64,000 nucleotides of DNA from Erysipelotrichales bacterium (GCA_017532345.1 JAFXJJ010000108.1:1-64000); one strand, 5' to 3'. Counted from the first letter of the stretch, positions 52,342-61,946 are shown. A program made the numbers and translations. Notes: a model not told the origin generated them from the letters alone.

Positions 52342-53505
52342 CTATCCCTTCATTCTCTTGAGTAATTCTAAATTTGCTTTGATTTGATTTTCATCAATCG
52401 TTTCATTAATTATAGGCTCACTATAAACTGGAATTTCTTCTACTCTTCTACGTTTACCCGAAGTACTAGGTTTAGAAGTAACCTTCTTATTTTTCTCATT
52501 AATAATTCCATCTATTACTTTTGAAATATAATTTAAAACAATATGATGCTCTCTCGTATTTGAGATACAAGAAGAAATTGCATTATTAATTGTTTCATTT
52601 GATACTATACTAGCGTATTTCTCTTTAATAACCAAAATATCATTCTTTTCCCCATCTGTAAGTATTTTACGAGGGTGAATCGAAAGAGCATATTTCAATG
52701 GATCATCATTAATATCTGTCTTAAACTCAACAGTTGAATACATTCTACATAAATCTTCTAATTTAGAAAAATCTATTCCATACGTCTTGACACTATAAGC
52801 ACCATTAAGCGCAATTATCATTTGTTCATTAGTTAATTTAAAGTATTGACCTAGTTCATTTATTCTATCAATACACTTCTTATCCCACTTACTCCATTTA
52901 AATTGAAACTCATTAGCATCATGTCGTTTAAGATAACTAATAATATCAAACACTTGGTATACATCTGTACGTTTCTTTTCAGGAATACTACTAATAATAG
53001 CTTGAAACTCTTCTTCTTTAAAATCTGTCCAACTTTCTAAAGAAATATTCATTAATTCAGTAATTTCAGTGTAATTACTATAATCCTTTAACTCATGAAT
53101 ATCCTTAGATATACGCTCAATATAATCATTTCCAACCTTATTAACTAATATCCTTGAAAATACATCATGCTTTAAGAACTTAATCTTAGTAAGTGGTCGT
53201 TTAACCTCATAAATATATACATTACTCTTTGCCATATTAGTAACATATGATTTCAATAATAAGTAATGTTCCAACTCTTTTCTTGCATCAATTAATTCAC
53301 TTATTGAACAATTCATACGTTCACATAAATGACTATGAGTGTCGTATGGTTGAGTTGAAATTGGCATTTTCAATAAAGAAAAATATAAGCATATTGCACG
53401 AGAAGAAAGTAAAGGTTGATACATAGTAGTTATAGCTTCTATTTCTTCTAAACGTAGCGACTTAGTTTCTTTAAGCATATATAAATCATTTCCAACTACT
53501 TCCAT
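52342..53505 (-). CDS. dnaB: Replication initiation and membrane attachment protein DnaB
   Basis: 387 residues, DnaD/DnaB family (Bacillota DnaB, not the helicase). The N-terminal winged helix has EIEAITTMYQPLLSSRAICL and MNCSISELIDARKELEHYLL. The DnaD-like domain is at about 190-330 (KKCIDRINELGQYFKLTNEQ). A basic tail follows. In B. subtilis, DnaB helps recruit helicase-loader complexes at oriC and PriA sites. NrdR, often just upstream, is absent. Confidence 0.88.
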   Translation of the reverse strand: MEVVGNDLYMLKETKSLRLEEIEAITTMYQPLLSSRAICLYFSLLKMPISTQPYDTHSHLCERMNCSISELIDARKELEHYLLLKSYVTNMAKSNVYIYEVKRPLTKIKFLKHDVFSRILVNKVGNDYIERISKDIHELKDYSNYTEITELMNISLESWTDFKEEEFQAIISSIPEKKRTDVYQVFDIISYLKRHDANEFQFKWSKWDKKCIDRINELGQYFKLTNEQMIIALNGAYSVKTYGIDFSKLEDLCRMYSTVEFKTDINDDPLKYALSIHPRKILTDGEKNDILVIKEKYASIVSNETINNAISSCISNTREHHIVLNYISKVIDGIINEKNKKVTSKPSTSGKRRRVEEIPVYSEPIINETIDENQIKANLELLKRMKG

Positions 53506-53520
53506 ACGAATCTCCTTTCA

Positions 53521-54096
53521 TTAATCTATTATTTGTTTGACTAAATTTAATACTTTTCTAGTTAATTCTATCATATTTGTATCATTTTCTAAAATATAAT
53601 TTGCATTTTTTATTTTTTCATTTACTGGCATTTGAGCATTAATAAATTTTTGTACCTCTTCAGCACTCAAATTACTCCGTTTCATTACTCGCTCAATGAT
53701 TGATTGTTCGTTTGCTACTACGACAATACTAACATCTACGAACTTATCCCAGCCTGCCTCAAATAACAATGGAACTTCCCAAAATATAGTTTCTTTATTT
53801 AAACTTAATTCCTTCATTTTGCTTAGTATATGAGAAAAAGAAATATTTTCTAATTCCGTTTTTTTATTTTTATCATTTAAAATAACACTTCGCAAATAAG
53901 CTCTATTTATTGTTTTATCATCATTTAATATTTCTTCTCCAAAATGTTTAACAACATCAGTATAAATAACATTACCAATTTCCATTAACTGATGATGAAT
54001 CTTATCAGCATCAATAACCTCATATCCATGTTCTCTAAGAATAGAACATACTGTACTTTTCCCAGAACCAATCGTTCCTGTAACCCCAATTATCAT
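53521..54096 (-). CDS. coaE: Dephospho-CoA kinase
   Basis: 191 residues. Final step of CoA synthesis. P-loop GVTGTIGSGKSTVCSIL, DADKIHHQLM, IFWEVPLLFEAGWDKFVDVS and VVANEQSIIERVMKRSNLSA are family blocks. The start overlaps the mutM stop by 4 bases (ATGA). The polA-mutM-coaE-dnaB-dnaI order matches the Bacillus neighbourhood apart from missing ytaF and nrdR. Confidence 0.97.
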   Translation of the reverse strand: MIIGVTGTIGSGKSTVCSILREHGYEVIDADKIHHQLMEIGNVIYTDVVKHFGEEILNDDKTINRAYLRSVILNDKNKKTELENISFSHILSKMKELSLNKETIFWEVPLLFEAGWDKFVDVSIVVVANEQSIIERVMKRSNLSAEEVQKFINAQMPVNEKIKNANYILENDTNMIELTRKVLNLVKQIID

Positions 54097-54926
54097 ATGC
54101 CTCTAGGCCTCCTTTGACACTTAGGACAATAATATGTACCTCTTTGATGAAGCATCTCTTTAACAATCACCCCATTACATGTAGGACATAATTCATTATT
54201 CTTTCCATGTACATTAACTTGTAGTTGGAATAATCCTGTAACATTAAGTGATGAAGTATAACTACGTATTGTAGTACCTCCAGCTGCAATAGCTCTACTT
54301 AAAATACTTCTAATAGCATCTAATAAAGCATCTGCTTCTTTACGTTTTAAACGTTTAGTTGGAGTTAAAGGATGTTTTTTCACTTCGTAACATATCTCAT
54401 TCGCATAAATGTTACCGATTCCACATATTTGTGTTTGATCTAGTAAAAAGCTCTTTAGATCACTATTATAGTTTCGTAACAAATCATAAACTATTTTCCC
54501 ATTCAAATCACTATCAAATGGTTCATAACCAAGTTTATCAATCTCTTTTAAATGACCTCCAGCTTTCACATAATAAAATCTACCAAATTTACGTGTATCT
54601 TGGTAACATAAGAATCTATTACTCTTTAGTTTAAATACAATATGAATATGCTTCATATCAAGCTGTTCGAGACTAGTAGCAATATAAAACTTACCTTCCA
54701 TACGTAAATGTACATATAATTCATCATTATCAGAAAAGATAAAATGAAGATATTTACCTCTACGTTTAAATTCATTAAATTGTTTTCCAACTATTTCACT
54801 TTTAAAAATATTTAAATCAGTTTCAATTATTCTATTATATAACACTTCTACTGCAGTTATTACATCTTGAAATAATTGTTTTTCTAATGTTCTCACGACA
54901 GTTTCAACTTCAGGTAATTCAGGCAT
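54093..54926 (-). CDS. mutM: Formamidopyrimidine-DNA glycosylase (Fpg)
   Basis: 277 residues. Removes oxidised purines such as 8-oxoguanine and cuts the AP site. The catalytic N-terminal Pro-Glu is in MPELPEVETVVRTL, and the void-filling and H2TH regions include GIGNIYANEICYEVKKHPLT. The C-terminal zinc finger has CPTCNGVIV and YYCPKCQRRPRGI. All four zinc Cys are present. Ten bases after polA. Confidence 0.98.
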   Translation of the reverse strand: MPELPEVETVVRTLEKQLFQDVITAVEVLYNRIIETDLNIFKSEIVGKQFNEFKRRGKYLHFIFSDNDELYVHLRMEGKFYIATSLEQLDMKHIHIVFKLKSNRFLCYQDTRKFGRFYYVKAGGHLKEIDKLGYEPFDSDLNGKIVYDLLRNYNSDLKSFLLDQTQICGIGNIYANEICYEVKKHPLTPTKRLKRKEADALLDAIRSILSRAIAAGGTTIRSYTSSLNVTGLFQLQVNVHGKNNELCPTCNGVIVKEMLHQRGTYYCPKCQRRPRGI

Positions 54927-54935
54927 ATATTTCTC

Positions 54936-57473
54936 CTATTTAGTTTCTAACCAATTATTACCAGTACATACTTCAGCTACTAACGGTAAAGATAATTCCA
55001 TTGCTTGTTCCATACCTGTTTGAAGTATCTTACTAACTTCTTCTACTTCACTATGTAGTACTTCTAATATAAGTTCATCATGTACTTGTAGTATAATTCG
55101 ACTTTGTAAATTACGTTTTTTCAATTCATCTGCAACATGAATCATTGCGATTTTTATTAAATCTGCAGCACTTCCTTGAATTGGTGCATTCATTGCAGCA
55201 CGCTTAGCAGATTCCCTTATCATATAGTGTTTATCATTAATTTCAGGAATATATCTTCTACGATTCAACATTGTTTTCACATATCCATTTTCCTGGCAAA
55301 ATTTTACGACATCATCCATATATACTGATATTTCAGGATAAGCTTCAAAGTATTTATCAATAAATTCTTGCGCAGTCTTACGTGTAACATTTAATTGTGA
55401 AGCTAAACCGAAATCACTAATTCCATATACAATTCCAAAATTTACAGCCTTAGCTTGTCTTCTCATTAATGAAGTTACGTTCTCTCTACTTACATTAAAT
55501 ACTTTCATAGCTGTAGTTGTATGAACATCCTCATTCTCAATGAATGCTTGTCTTAAGCCATCACAATTAGCCGAATGTGCTAACATTCTTAATTCTACTT
55601 GTGAATAGTCAGCAGACATTAAGATATAGTCATTATTTGTAGGTACAAAAGCTTTACGAATTTCTCGCGTTTCTTCATTACGAATACTAATATTTTGTAG
55701 ATTTGGATCTGAAGAACTTAATCTACCTGTTTGTGTTAAGCATTGATTATAAAGTGTATGAATCTTACCATCTTCTTGAATAAACTTTTGTAGACCCTCA
55801 GCATAAGTAGACAATAATTTTTGATACTTTCGATAATCTAAAATCAAATCAATAATAGGATGAGCATCTCTTAATCCTTCTAATACATCAACACTAGTTG
55901 ACTTTTTCTTACCTGATGGTAAGCCCATTTCATCAAATAAAACTGTACCTAATTGTTTTGGTGAATTAATATTGAATTCTTTTCCAGCCATAAAATAAAT
56001 TTGAGAACTAAGACCTTCGACAATATCTCTAGTTTTCACAGCAATTTCTTCTAATACACTAACTTCAACCTTAACTCCTACTTTCTCCATTTCAAACAAT
56101 ACAAAAGTAAGTGGTATTTCAATTAAACGATATAAATCATTCATTTCATAAGTATTAATCTTATTAAGTAAATCATTATGTATATTTGAGAAATAACCTA
56201 GAATATTCGCATATTTTTGCTTAATATCATCAGTATTTGCTTCTTTCATAACTTTATCTTGTAATGATACTTCAATACTTTCATGCATACTAATCATATT
56301 AGACAAGTCATTGCTTTGGGCAGGATCAACTAAGAACTGTTCAATCTTTAAGTCGAACGATTCTTTCGATAATTCAATTCCATGCTTATCAAAACGATGG
56401 CATTGCTCCTTTAAATCATGAGTAATAAACTTTTGTTTAGTAAAATAATCTCTATTATTTTCAATATTATCTTCATTCATTACCTTACAAGCATTATCTA
56501 CATAAACATATACACATTTAGAATATGTAGAATCATAATACATTGGAACTACACTGTCACATACACTTAATACTTCAATCGATTCAATATTTTGATTTAC
56601 GAGTTCTGTTTCATCTGCTACTGTTACTTTCTTAGCTAATGATTTCATCTCATATTTCTCATAGAAACGTACTAATGATGCATTACTAGGCTTATATTCA
56701 ATTTCTTTTAATGATATTGGTAAAGGCACATCTAGACAAATAGTAGCTAATTGCTTTGATAATAAGGCAATCTCTTTACTATTCTTTACTCTTTCTCCCA
56801 TCTTACCACCAATATCATCTGCATGTTCAAGAACATTTTCTAACGTTTGATATTGGTTTAACCACTTAATTGCTGTTTTTTCCCCTACTTTCTCAATACC
56901 TGGAATATTATCACTTGCATCGCCACTAAGTCCTTTAAAATCAATTATTTGTAGCGGTTTTAAATTAAAATCTTCCCATAATTGAGCTTCATCCATACGC
57001 TTCAATTCAGTTATACCACTCTTCATTAACAAAATATTAGTATCTTCATTAATAAGTTGGAGTAAATCTCTATCACTTGATAATACATCAAACTTCACAT
57101 TTTTGTATTTTCTAGTAGCACTTCCAATAATATCATCAGCTTCATAGCCATCAACTTCAACATATGGGATACCAGCAGCTGTTAGGAACTCACGAGCAAT
57201 TGGAAACTGAACTACTAAATCTTCTGGTGTTTCCTTACGTGTACCTTTATATTCAGTAAATAATTCATGTCTAAAGTTTTTCTTTCCTTTATCAAATGCA
57301 ACTAAAACATATTTAGGTTGTACTAAATCAATCGCTTTAGTAAGCATATTAGAAAAAGCAAAGATTGCATTCGTTGCGATACCATTACTAGTACGCATCA
57401 CATTAGCATATGCTGTTGCATAATAAGCTCTAAATATCATTGAATAACCATCAACTAATAATACTTTATCCAT
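54936..57473 (-). CDS. polA: DNA polymerase I
   Basis: 845 residues. The 5'-nuclease domain ([44 protein letters not shown], and the helix-hairpin-helix [20 protein letters not shown]) occupies the first ~290. The polymerase domain has motif A ([20 protein letters not shown]), motif B ([20 protein letters not shown]) and motif C ([12 protein letters not shown]). The middle 3'-5' exonuclease region lacks the D-x-E metal motif (PMYYDSTYS in its place), so it should not proofread, as in Bacillus Pol I. Confidence 0.98.
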   Translation of the reverse strand: MDKVLLVDGYSMIFRAYYATAYANVMRTSNGIATNAIFAFSNMLTKAIDLVQPKYVLVAFDKGKKNFRHELFTEYKGTRKETPEDLVVQFPIAREFLTAAGIPYVEVDGYEADDIIGSATRKYKNVKFDVLSSDRDLLQLINEDTNILLMKSGITELKRMDEAQLWEDFNLKPLQIIDFKGLSGDASDNIPGIEKVGEKTAIKWLNQYQTLENVLEHADDIGGKMGERVKNSKEIALLSKQLATICLDVPLPISLKEIEYKPSNASLVRFYEKYEMKSLAKKVTVADETELVNQNIESIEVLSVCDSVVPMYYDSTYSKCVYVYVDNACKVMNEDNIENNRDYFTKQKFITHDLKEQCHRFDKHGIELSKESFDLKIEQFLVDPAQSNDLSNMISMHESIEVSLQDKVMKEANTDDIKQKYANILGYFSNIHNDLLNKINTYEMNDLYRLIEIPLTFVLFEMEKVGVKVEVSVLEEIAVKTRDIVEGLSSQIYFMAGKEFNINSPKQLGTVLFDEMGLPSGKKKSTSVDVLEGLRDAHPIIDLILDYRKYQKLLSTYAEGLQKFIQEDGKIHTLYNQCLTQTGRLSSSDPNLQNISIRNEETREIRKAFVPTNNDYILMSADYSQVELRMLAHSANCDGLRQAFIENEDVHTTTAMKVFNVSRENVTSLMRRQAKAVNFGIVYGISDFGLASQLNVTRKTAQEFIDKYFEAYPEISVYMDDVVKFCQENGYVKTMLNRRRYIPEINDKHYMIRESAKRAAMNAPIQGSAADLIKIAMIHVADELKKRNLQSRIILQVHDELILEVLHSEVEEVSKILQTGMEQAMELSLPLVAEVCTGNNWLETK

Positions 57474-57487
57474 AATTTACCTCCACT

Positions 57488-57517
57488 CATTAACAAAGAG
57501 TAGGCTATTGCCTACTC
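57488..57517 (-). terminator. Terminator after the ZnuA-like gene
   Basis: The perfect 8-bp GC-containing stem GAGTAGGC/GCCTACTC (57498-57505 with 57510-57517) has a 4-base loop. It overlaps the stop codon. The minus-strand exit TTTGTTAATG is weak. Confidence 0.6.
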
Positions 57518-58471
57518 ACTGATTGATTCTAATATTTCTAAATTCTTATACATTACCTTCAAATAATCTTCATTACTTGAAATACTAAATTCAGAAAGAG
57601 CACTTAAATTATCTAACTCAACTACTTCTAAATCTAATTCTTCAGCTAGATGTTCAAACAATGCAAGCATATCTTCATCCATATTATTCTCTTTCGCAAT
57701 GTACTTAACATCATCCGCTAAGATACGATCCTTAATAGCTTGTAGTTGTAATTCATTAGGTAATGCACCGTATTTTGAAAGAATTACTGGATATAATTGT
57801 ACTCCATAACTCTTTTGCCATGAATTAAAGCTAGGTGTCATAGTCACAAGCTTTATAGTTTTACGTTGAGTACGTAAATCTTGATATTCAGCATCTAGGA
57901 TTGCCAAATCGGCAACTAATTTCTCGTAGTTACGTTTAAAATAAGCTTCTGATTCAGGCATTACTCCAACTAAATATTCATAAATTGTTTTCGCCATACT
58001 AGTCATCGCAATTGCATCAATCCATAAGAAGCAGTCTTTACTATACATATCGATTGTACTAAAGGATGCATTATCATAAAAGTCACTCTCTAAAACTACA
58101 TCAGTTGCACCATTAGATACATATGTATAACGCTTATAATCATAAATTGAAGCATATAAACCTAAATCTAACACTTTTACACCAGTCGCAGATATTTCAT
58201 TACTATATAAATCATAGTAAGGCTCTAAACCACTAATGTGTAATAAAACCATAGAATCATTTAATATTTCTTGATAATTATCTACTAATGTGGCACGTTG
58301 CATTACTTTACTATTACTGATGTTCTCAACAGTGACCATGTCTCCACCAATTTTTGATACTAAATATGTAATAGGATATGCAGTAGTTGAAATCTTAGTC
58401 TTAGCAGTTGCACATCCTGTCATCATCAATAAACTAATTATCATTAGCACTTTGAAAATTCTCTTTGCCAA
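57512..58471 (-). CDS. ZnuA/cluster A-I-like lipoprotein lacking metal ligands
   Basis: About 319 residues from a TTG start with GAGGTGG upstream. Lipobox LMMTGC after a basic/hydrophobic signal (KRIFKVLMIISLL). The frame follows metal-binding receptors: STTAYPITYLVSKIGGDMVT at the front, ISGLEPYYDLYSN, and VKYIAKENNMDEDM late. The usual His positions are replaced: SNSKVMQRAT instead of a PHxY-like stretch, DCFLWIDAIAM instead of DPHxWLD, and MTPSFNSWQKSYG instead of HxAFxY. It may bind another ligand or serve another envelope role. No permease or ATPase neighbours. Confidence 0.75.
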   Translation of the reverse strand: MAKRIFKVLMIISLLMMTGCATAKTKISTTAYPITYLVSKIGGDMVTVENISNSKVMQRATLVDNYQEILNDSMVLLHISGLEPYYDLYSNEISATGVKVLDLGLYASIYDYKRYTYVSNGATDVVLESDFYDNASFSTIDMYSKDCFLWIDAIAMTSMAKTIYEYLVGVMPESEAYFKRNYEKLVADLAILDAEYQDLRTQRKTIKLVTMTPSFNSWQKSYGVQLYPVILSKYGALPNELQLQAIKDRILADDVKYIAKENNMDEDMLALFEHLAEELDLEVVELDNLSALSEFSISSNEDYLKVMYKNLEILESISE

Positions 58472-58489
58472 ATCAACCACCTCTAATTT

Positions 58490-58498
58490 ATTATACCA
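58490..58498 (-). promoter_or_regulatory. Extended -10 promoter of the ZnuA-like gene
   Basis: TGGTATAAT on the minus strand (TG, one base, TATAAT); no clear -35 needed. It lies 19 bases before the TTG start. Confidence 0.6.
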
Positions 58499-58520
58499 CA
58501 ACTATATTATGTCTATCTAC

Positions 58521-59165
58521 TCAAAATTTAATTTGTTTTTCTATATAATTCCTATAATTTTTACTATCATTATACTTGAATAGTTCTAAAATATTAAAAT
58601 AGATTATATATACAAAAAATACTTTAAACCATATAGATGATTTAAAAATAAACAGCATCGGAATTATGATTGATATTAATCTAGTTGTTATTATCCCTAC
58701 TCGTTCATTAGTCACTAAACTAATTAAATCAACTAAGCATCTTCCACCATCAAGTGGTAACAATGGCAAGCAATTAAAAATGCAGATATTTAAATTAAAA
58801 CTATGCAAATAATTAATATACAATACTGAAACCAATGAATAATAACTTAGTAGATTAATTATTATATTCCCTATAAAATACATAAGAGGACCTGCACTGG
58901 AAATTAATAAATCATCAAAATAGTTTCGTATATATCCATTCATTAGTTCAATCGAACATCCATAAGGATAGATTTTCAAAACTCGTATTTCATACTTTAG
59001 TATTAATATCATTAGAATATGACCAAGTTCATGAATAAAGAGCATCAAAAAAGCTAACAAACCTGTTTTAAGATTTCCTGAAAAAAGCAATATTAAAAAG
59101 AATATCACTGTAAATGGCGATATTTTAATACTTCTCAATAACTTCTTCAAATGTGATATCCTCAT
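58521..59165 (-). CDS. spoIVFB: Site-2 protease SpoIVFB (M50)
   Basis: 214 residues, about six membrane helices. Zinc motif HELGH (His45, Glu46, His49) and the distant LPLDGGR (Asp139) are those of intramembrane metalloproteases. SpoIVFB frees sigma-K from its pro-sequence in the mother cell during sporulation. Overlaps spoIVFA by 41 bases. The mreC-mreD-spoIVFA-spoIVFB order is as in Bacillus, here without minCD between. Confidence 0.93.
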   Translation of the reverse strand: MRISHLKKLLRSIKISPFTVIFFLILLFSGNLKTGLLAFLMLFIHELGHILMILILKYEIRVLKIYPYGCSIELMNGYIRNYFDDLLISSAGPLMYFIGNIIINLLSYYSLVSVLYINYLHSFNLNICIFNCLPLLPLDGGRCLVDLISLVTNERVGIITTRLISIIIPMLFIFKSSIWFKVFFVYIIYFNILELFKYNDSKNYRNYIEKQIKF

Positions 59166-59667
59166 TATTCTCTTTGAATGTTATTGTCACATAAGATTCA
59201 TAAGTTCCAATTACATCATCTCTCAACACACGATCATACAAATTAACATATGAAACCTTAACATTATCAAAAACTACTTGTATATTATTTTCATAAGAAA
59301 TTATTATTTTATAAATATTATCTTCAGCTCCAACATAAACTACTAACCCCTCGAATAACGAAATAACCTCATTATTACTACTAGTATAATTATCATTACC
59401 AATCGAACTATAAGGAAATGATGAAGATACCTCTAATGTATTATTAAATAAATCACTGGTTTTCTCAAAAGGACTCAAAATGAATGATGGTAGTGTTTTA
59501 AAATATTTCATCATTTTTGAATAATCTATTAACTCATTTTTATACGTATAAAACCCTAAAAACAACATAGAAATAGTTAATAATGACAGAAAGCTTTTTA
59601 GACTATGTGATTGTGGTATATCTCTTCGTTCTTTTATTCTATTTCTAATTTGTTCAAGTTCATCCAT
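59125..59667 (-). CDS. spoIVFA: SpoIVFA-like protein
   Basis: About 180 residues from ATG 59667 (SD GGGTGAT). A charged N-terminus (DELEQIRNRIKERRD), one membrane helix (FLSLLTISMLFLGFYTY), and an outer domain ending in a degenerate LytM-like fold (SLFEGLVVYVGAEDNIYKII, VVFDNVKVSYVNLYDRVLRD). SpoIVFA holds SpoIVFB inactive until a signal arrives. The call rests largely on position and architecture, as sequence similarity is weak. Confidence 0.82.
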   Translation of the reverse strand: MDELEQIRNRIKERRDIPQSHSLKSFLSLLTISMLFLGFYTYKNELIDYSKMMKYFKTLPSFILSPFEKTSDLFNNTLEVSSSFPYSSIGNDNYTSSNNEVISLFEGLVVYVGAEDNIYKIIISYENNIQVVFDNVKVSYVNLYDRVLRDDVIGTYESYVTITFKENNEDITFEEVIEKY

Positions 59668-59732
59668 ATGTATCACCCAGTATTATCATACGTACTAACA
59701 ATCAAGAAAAATGCAGAAAAAAAGAAGAAACT

Positions 59733-60302
59733 TTAATTTCTTCTCTCTTCTTTTAAATTCATATTAATCCAAGCAATTTTCTCATTTTTACGCAATGCAA
59801 TATCTTTATCATCTAGATGTTGGTAAACCATATCTACAAGCCTTCTCGCAATAAAGAATAACAATCCATTGACTAATATCGTTAGGAATTCACGCTTGAT
59901 AATGAAAGTCATAATAGATAATCTAGTCATATCCGAAAGATGTAAGATTGCAAATACCACGATTTCTCGTAAAAATAAAATCGTCATGATGAAAAAAAAG
60001 TTTTCAAAAACAGTATCTGTAATACTATTAGTCCAGAAATAGGCAACAAATACCATAGCGATATTAATAGCCATATACATAAAGAACGTTGTATTACCAT
60101 AAACATCTTGAAGTAAACCAATAATCAATGCTAATATTAAGCTTTGCTTTAATTCACACTTTCTAGTTAGTAACATCAGTATAATAAATGTTAATTGAGG
60201 AACAACCGACATTGTCAGGTAACTAGTATCATATGGAAAGATACCTGATAAGATAGTATCAATTATTACGCCAACTAATAGCAAGAAAACATAACTACTC
60301 AT
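59733..60302 (-). CDS. mreD: Rod shape-determining protein MreD
   Basis: 189 residues with five or six membrane helices: VFLLLVGVIIDTILSGIFPY, LTFIILMLLTRKCELKQSLI, LALIIGLLQDVYGNTTFFMY. MreD is a membrane part of the elongasome. It overlaps mreC by eight bases. The end has a charged tail of ~25 residues. Confidence 0.9.
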   Translation of the reverse strand: MSSYVFLLLVGVIIDTILSGIFPYDTSYLTMSVVPQLTFIILMLLTRKCELKQSLILALIIGLLQDVYGNTTFFMYMAINIAMVFVAYFWTNSITDTVFENFFFIMTILFLREIVVFAILHLSDMTRLSIMTFIIKREFLTILVNGLLFFIARRLVDMVYQHLDDKDIALRKNEKIAWINMNLKEERRN

Positions 60303-61149
60303 CTTCTGCTACCTCTTGCATTTTTCTTTCAATAACATTTACTTTACTGAACACTTTAAAATCAGCAGCAGGTTTAACATAAACAATCTTTCCTAGCATA
60401 TAGTTCACCGAATTAACTTCTTCAACAGTTCCAACTAAAATACCATTAGGATATACACCACCTAACGCAGATGTAACAACATTCGATCCAATTTCAATAT
60501 CAGTGTTATTATCTAATACTCTTAGAATTAAATAATGCTTCTCTGCATCATATGATTCTAGTATTGCTTCAACTGCATTAGCTTGATTAATTTTTAAAGC
60601 TACTTTACTTAATCCATCTTCACTAGTTATTAGTTTAACTACAGAAGTTGAATTAGAAACCATAAAAATCTTTCCAATTAACCCTTTACTAGAAACTACA
60701 GCTTGATTTTCTCTAATATTATCATCACTACCTAAATCAATAGTAATATAGTTATTCCAACCATCAGCATCACGACTAATAACATTTGCTGTTCTAGTAT
60801 TAAATTCAGTAGCTGTATTTTTCATATCTAATAAAGATTTAAGTTCTTCATTTTCACTCTTAACTTCTTTATACAACTCATTCATCATTGCAATTTGTTC
60901 AATATATTCTTGCATCAATTCTAATTCTCGAGTTGTATCTTCATAGTTAGAAAAAGAATCAATTGTATCAGTAAAAGACTTAGTAGGTTTCTCAAATAAA
61001 TAATACTTAGCACTAGTTATAAAATCGTATCCAACAAATCGATAATGATTAGTCAAAGGATTGGATTTAAGACCAAACATAATAGTAAAAATAAGTATTA
61101 ATAATATAATAAAACTAAGTAGAAATTTCTTGAAAATATCTAGTTTCAT
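60295..61149 (-). CDS. mreC: Rod shape-determining protein MreC
   Basis: About 284 residues from ATG 61149. One N-terminal membrane helix (LLSFIILLILIFTIMFGLKS) and a coiled coil (TTRELELMQEYIEQIAMMNE, LYKEVKSENEELKSLLDM) precede the two-barrel outer domain: SRDADGWNNYITIDLGSDD, NQAVVSSKGLIGKIFMVSNS, VTSALGGVYPNGILVGTV. It joins MreB to cell-wall synthases. mreB is not in the window. Confidence 0.95.
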   Translation of the reverse strand: MKLDIFKKFLLSFIILLILIFTIMFGLKSNPLTNHYRFVGYDFITSAKYYLFEKPTKSFTDTIDSFSNYEDTTRELELMQEYIEQIAMMNELYKEVKSENEELKSLLDMKNTATEFNTRTANVISRDADGWNNYITIDLGSDDNIRENQAVVSSKGLIGKIFMVSNSTSVVKLITSEDGLSKVALKINQANAVEAILESYDAEKHYLILRVLDNNTDIEIGSNVVTSALGGVYPNGILVGTVEEVNSVNYMLGKIVYVKPAADFKVFSKVNVIERKMQEVAEDE

Positions 61150-61228
61150 TTGCTTCACACTCCATTATTATTTTAACATAGATAAAACACATTATCTATA
61201 TTTCAAATAACAAAATATCTAAACATAA

Positions 61229-61609
61229 TTATTCTAGATATTCAAGTATAGATTTCTCAAGCTTACTACCGCTACTTCCTAAAGTAATAGCTTTACTTAA
61301 ACTATCAATGGATTTTGAATTTAAAAGTACTTCATTTTCTTTAGTTACTTTCATATCACTAGAAATTCCACTAATAAAATAAGTGAATTCATTATCCACA
61401 TAAGTTATATATTCAATATTGTTAGTATCAAGAATATTCATCATCATATCAGGATTTTTAAAGCACCCTATTTGATTATAATATATCGTTTTATTAAGTT
61501 CAGAGCTAACAGTTATTGGTACTCGTAAAAAAGAAGTAAACACATAGAAATATCCTACAGTAAAAGTACATGACAAAATAATAGCGCATGCAATTAGTTT
61601 AAACTTCAT
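61229..61609 (-). CDS. Membrane-anchored SPOR-like protein
   Basis: 126 residues. One N-terminal membrane helix (FKLIACAIILSCTFTVGYFY), then an outer domain with YYNQIGCFKNPDMMMNILD and YVDNEFTYFISGI. These resemble the start (Y-x-Q-x-G-x-F) and end of a SPOR peptidoglycan-binding domain. The match is weak but position next to mreC fits a cell-wall role. Translation should be unusual: the SD GAGGTG sits in a perfect 15-bp inverted repeat directly before the ATG. Confidence 0.65.
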   Translation of the reverse strand: MKFKLIACAIILSCTFTVGYFYVFTSFLRVPITVSSELNKTIYYNQIGCFKNPDMMMNILDTNNIEYITYVDNEFTYFISGISSDMKVTKENEVLLNSKSIDSLSKAITLGSSGSKLEKSILEYLE

Positions 61610-61647
61610 AATAAATCACCTCATTATACTATATGAGGTGATTTATT
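61610..61647 (-). promoter_or_regulatory. SD-sequestering inverted repeat before the SPOR-like gene
   Basis: The perfect 15-bp arms AATAAATCACCTCAT and ATGAGGTGATTTATT (on the minus strand 61647-61633 and 61624-61610) have an 8-base loop. The 3' arm contains the SD GAGGTG and ends next to the ATG. No U-run follows. Confidence 0.75.
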
Positions 61648-61659
61648 AACTATGCTATA

Positions 61660-61836
61660 CTAGCTTGTCCATTCCAAAGAAATACCAGGTAATTTAACTT
61701 TGCCTTTACCTGCTGTACACATCTTAATGATAGCTGTAATAGCTGCAGCTGCACCAACATACAGTAGTATTCCTGTTAATGTTACAGGTTCTCTACCAAA
61801 AACTAGTTGCATTTCATTGTATGACATTTCACGCAT
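61660..61836 (-). CDS. Small peptide, 58 residues, bacteriocin-precursor-like
   Basis: ORF from ATG 61836 with the near-ideal SD AGAAGGAGGT. The head MREMSYNEMQLVFG resembles leader peptides of secreted bacteriocins (Met, acidic/hydrophobic alternation, EMxxV-F-G), although the usual Gly-Gly is replaced by Phe-Gly. The rest is a hydrophobic helix (TLTGILLYVGAAAAITAIIK) with one Cys, then a basic part and KLPGISLEWTS. No transporter or immunity gene is close. It lies between valS and the SPOR-like gene. Alternatives: a small membrane protein of the cell-wall cluster. Confidence 0.6.
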   Translation of the reverse strand: MREMSYNEMQLVFGREPVTLTGILLYVGAAAAITAIIKMCTAGKGKVKLPGISLEWTS

Positions 61837-61910
61837 CGCTTTTACCTCCTTCTAGAAGCAGAAATATAGTTTCCGCTACATTTTATTATTGTAAGCATTA
61901 TTAAAAATGG

Positions 61911-61942
61911 ACAAAAAAAAGCGAAACTTTCGTTCCGCTTTT
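61911..61942 (-). terminator. Terminator after valS
   Basis: An 11-bp stem with one G-U pair (61917-61927 with 61932-61942), AAAAGCG/CGCTTTT, and a 4-base loop. The minus-strand exit is TTTTTTGTCC. Confidence 0.9.
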
Positions 61943-61946
61943 AATG

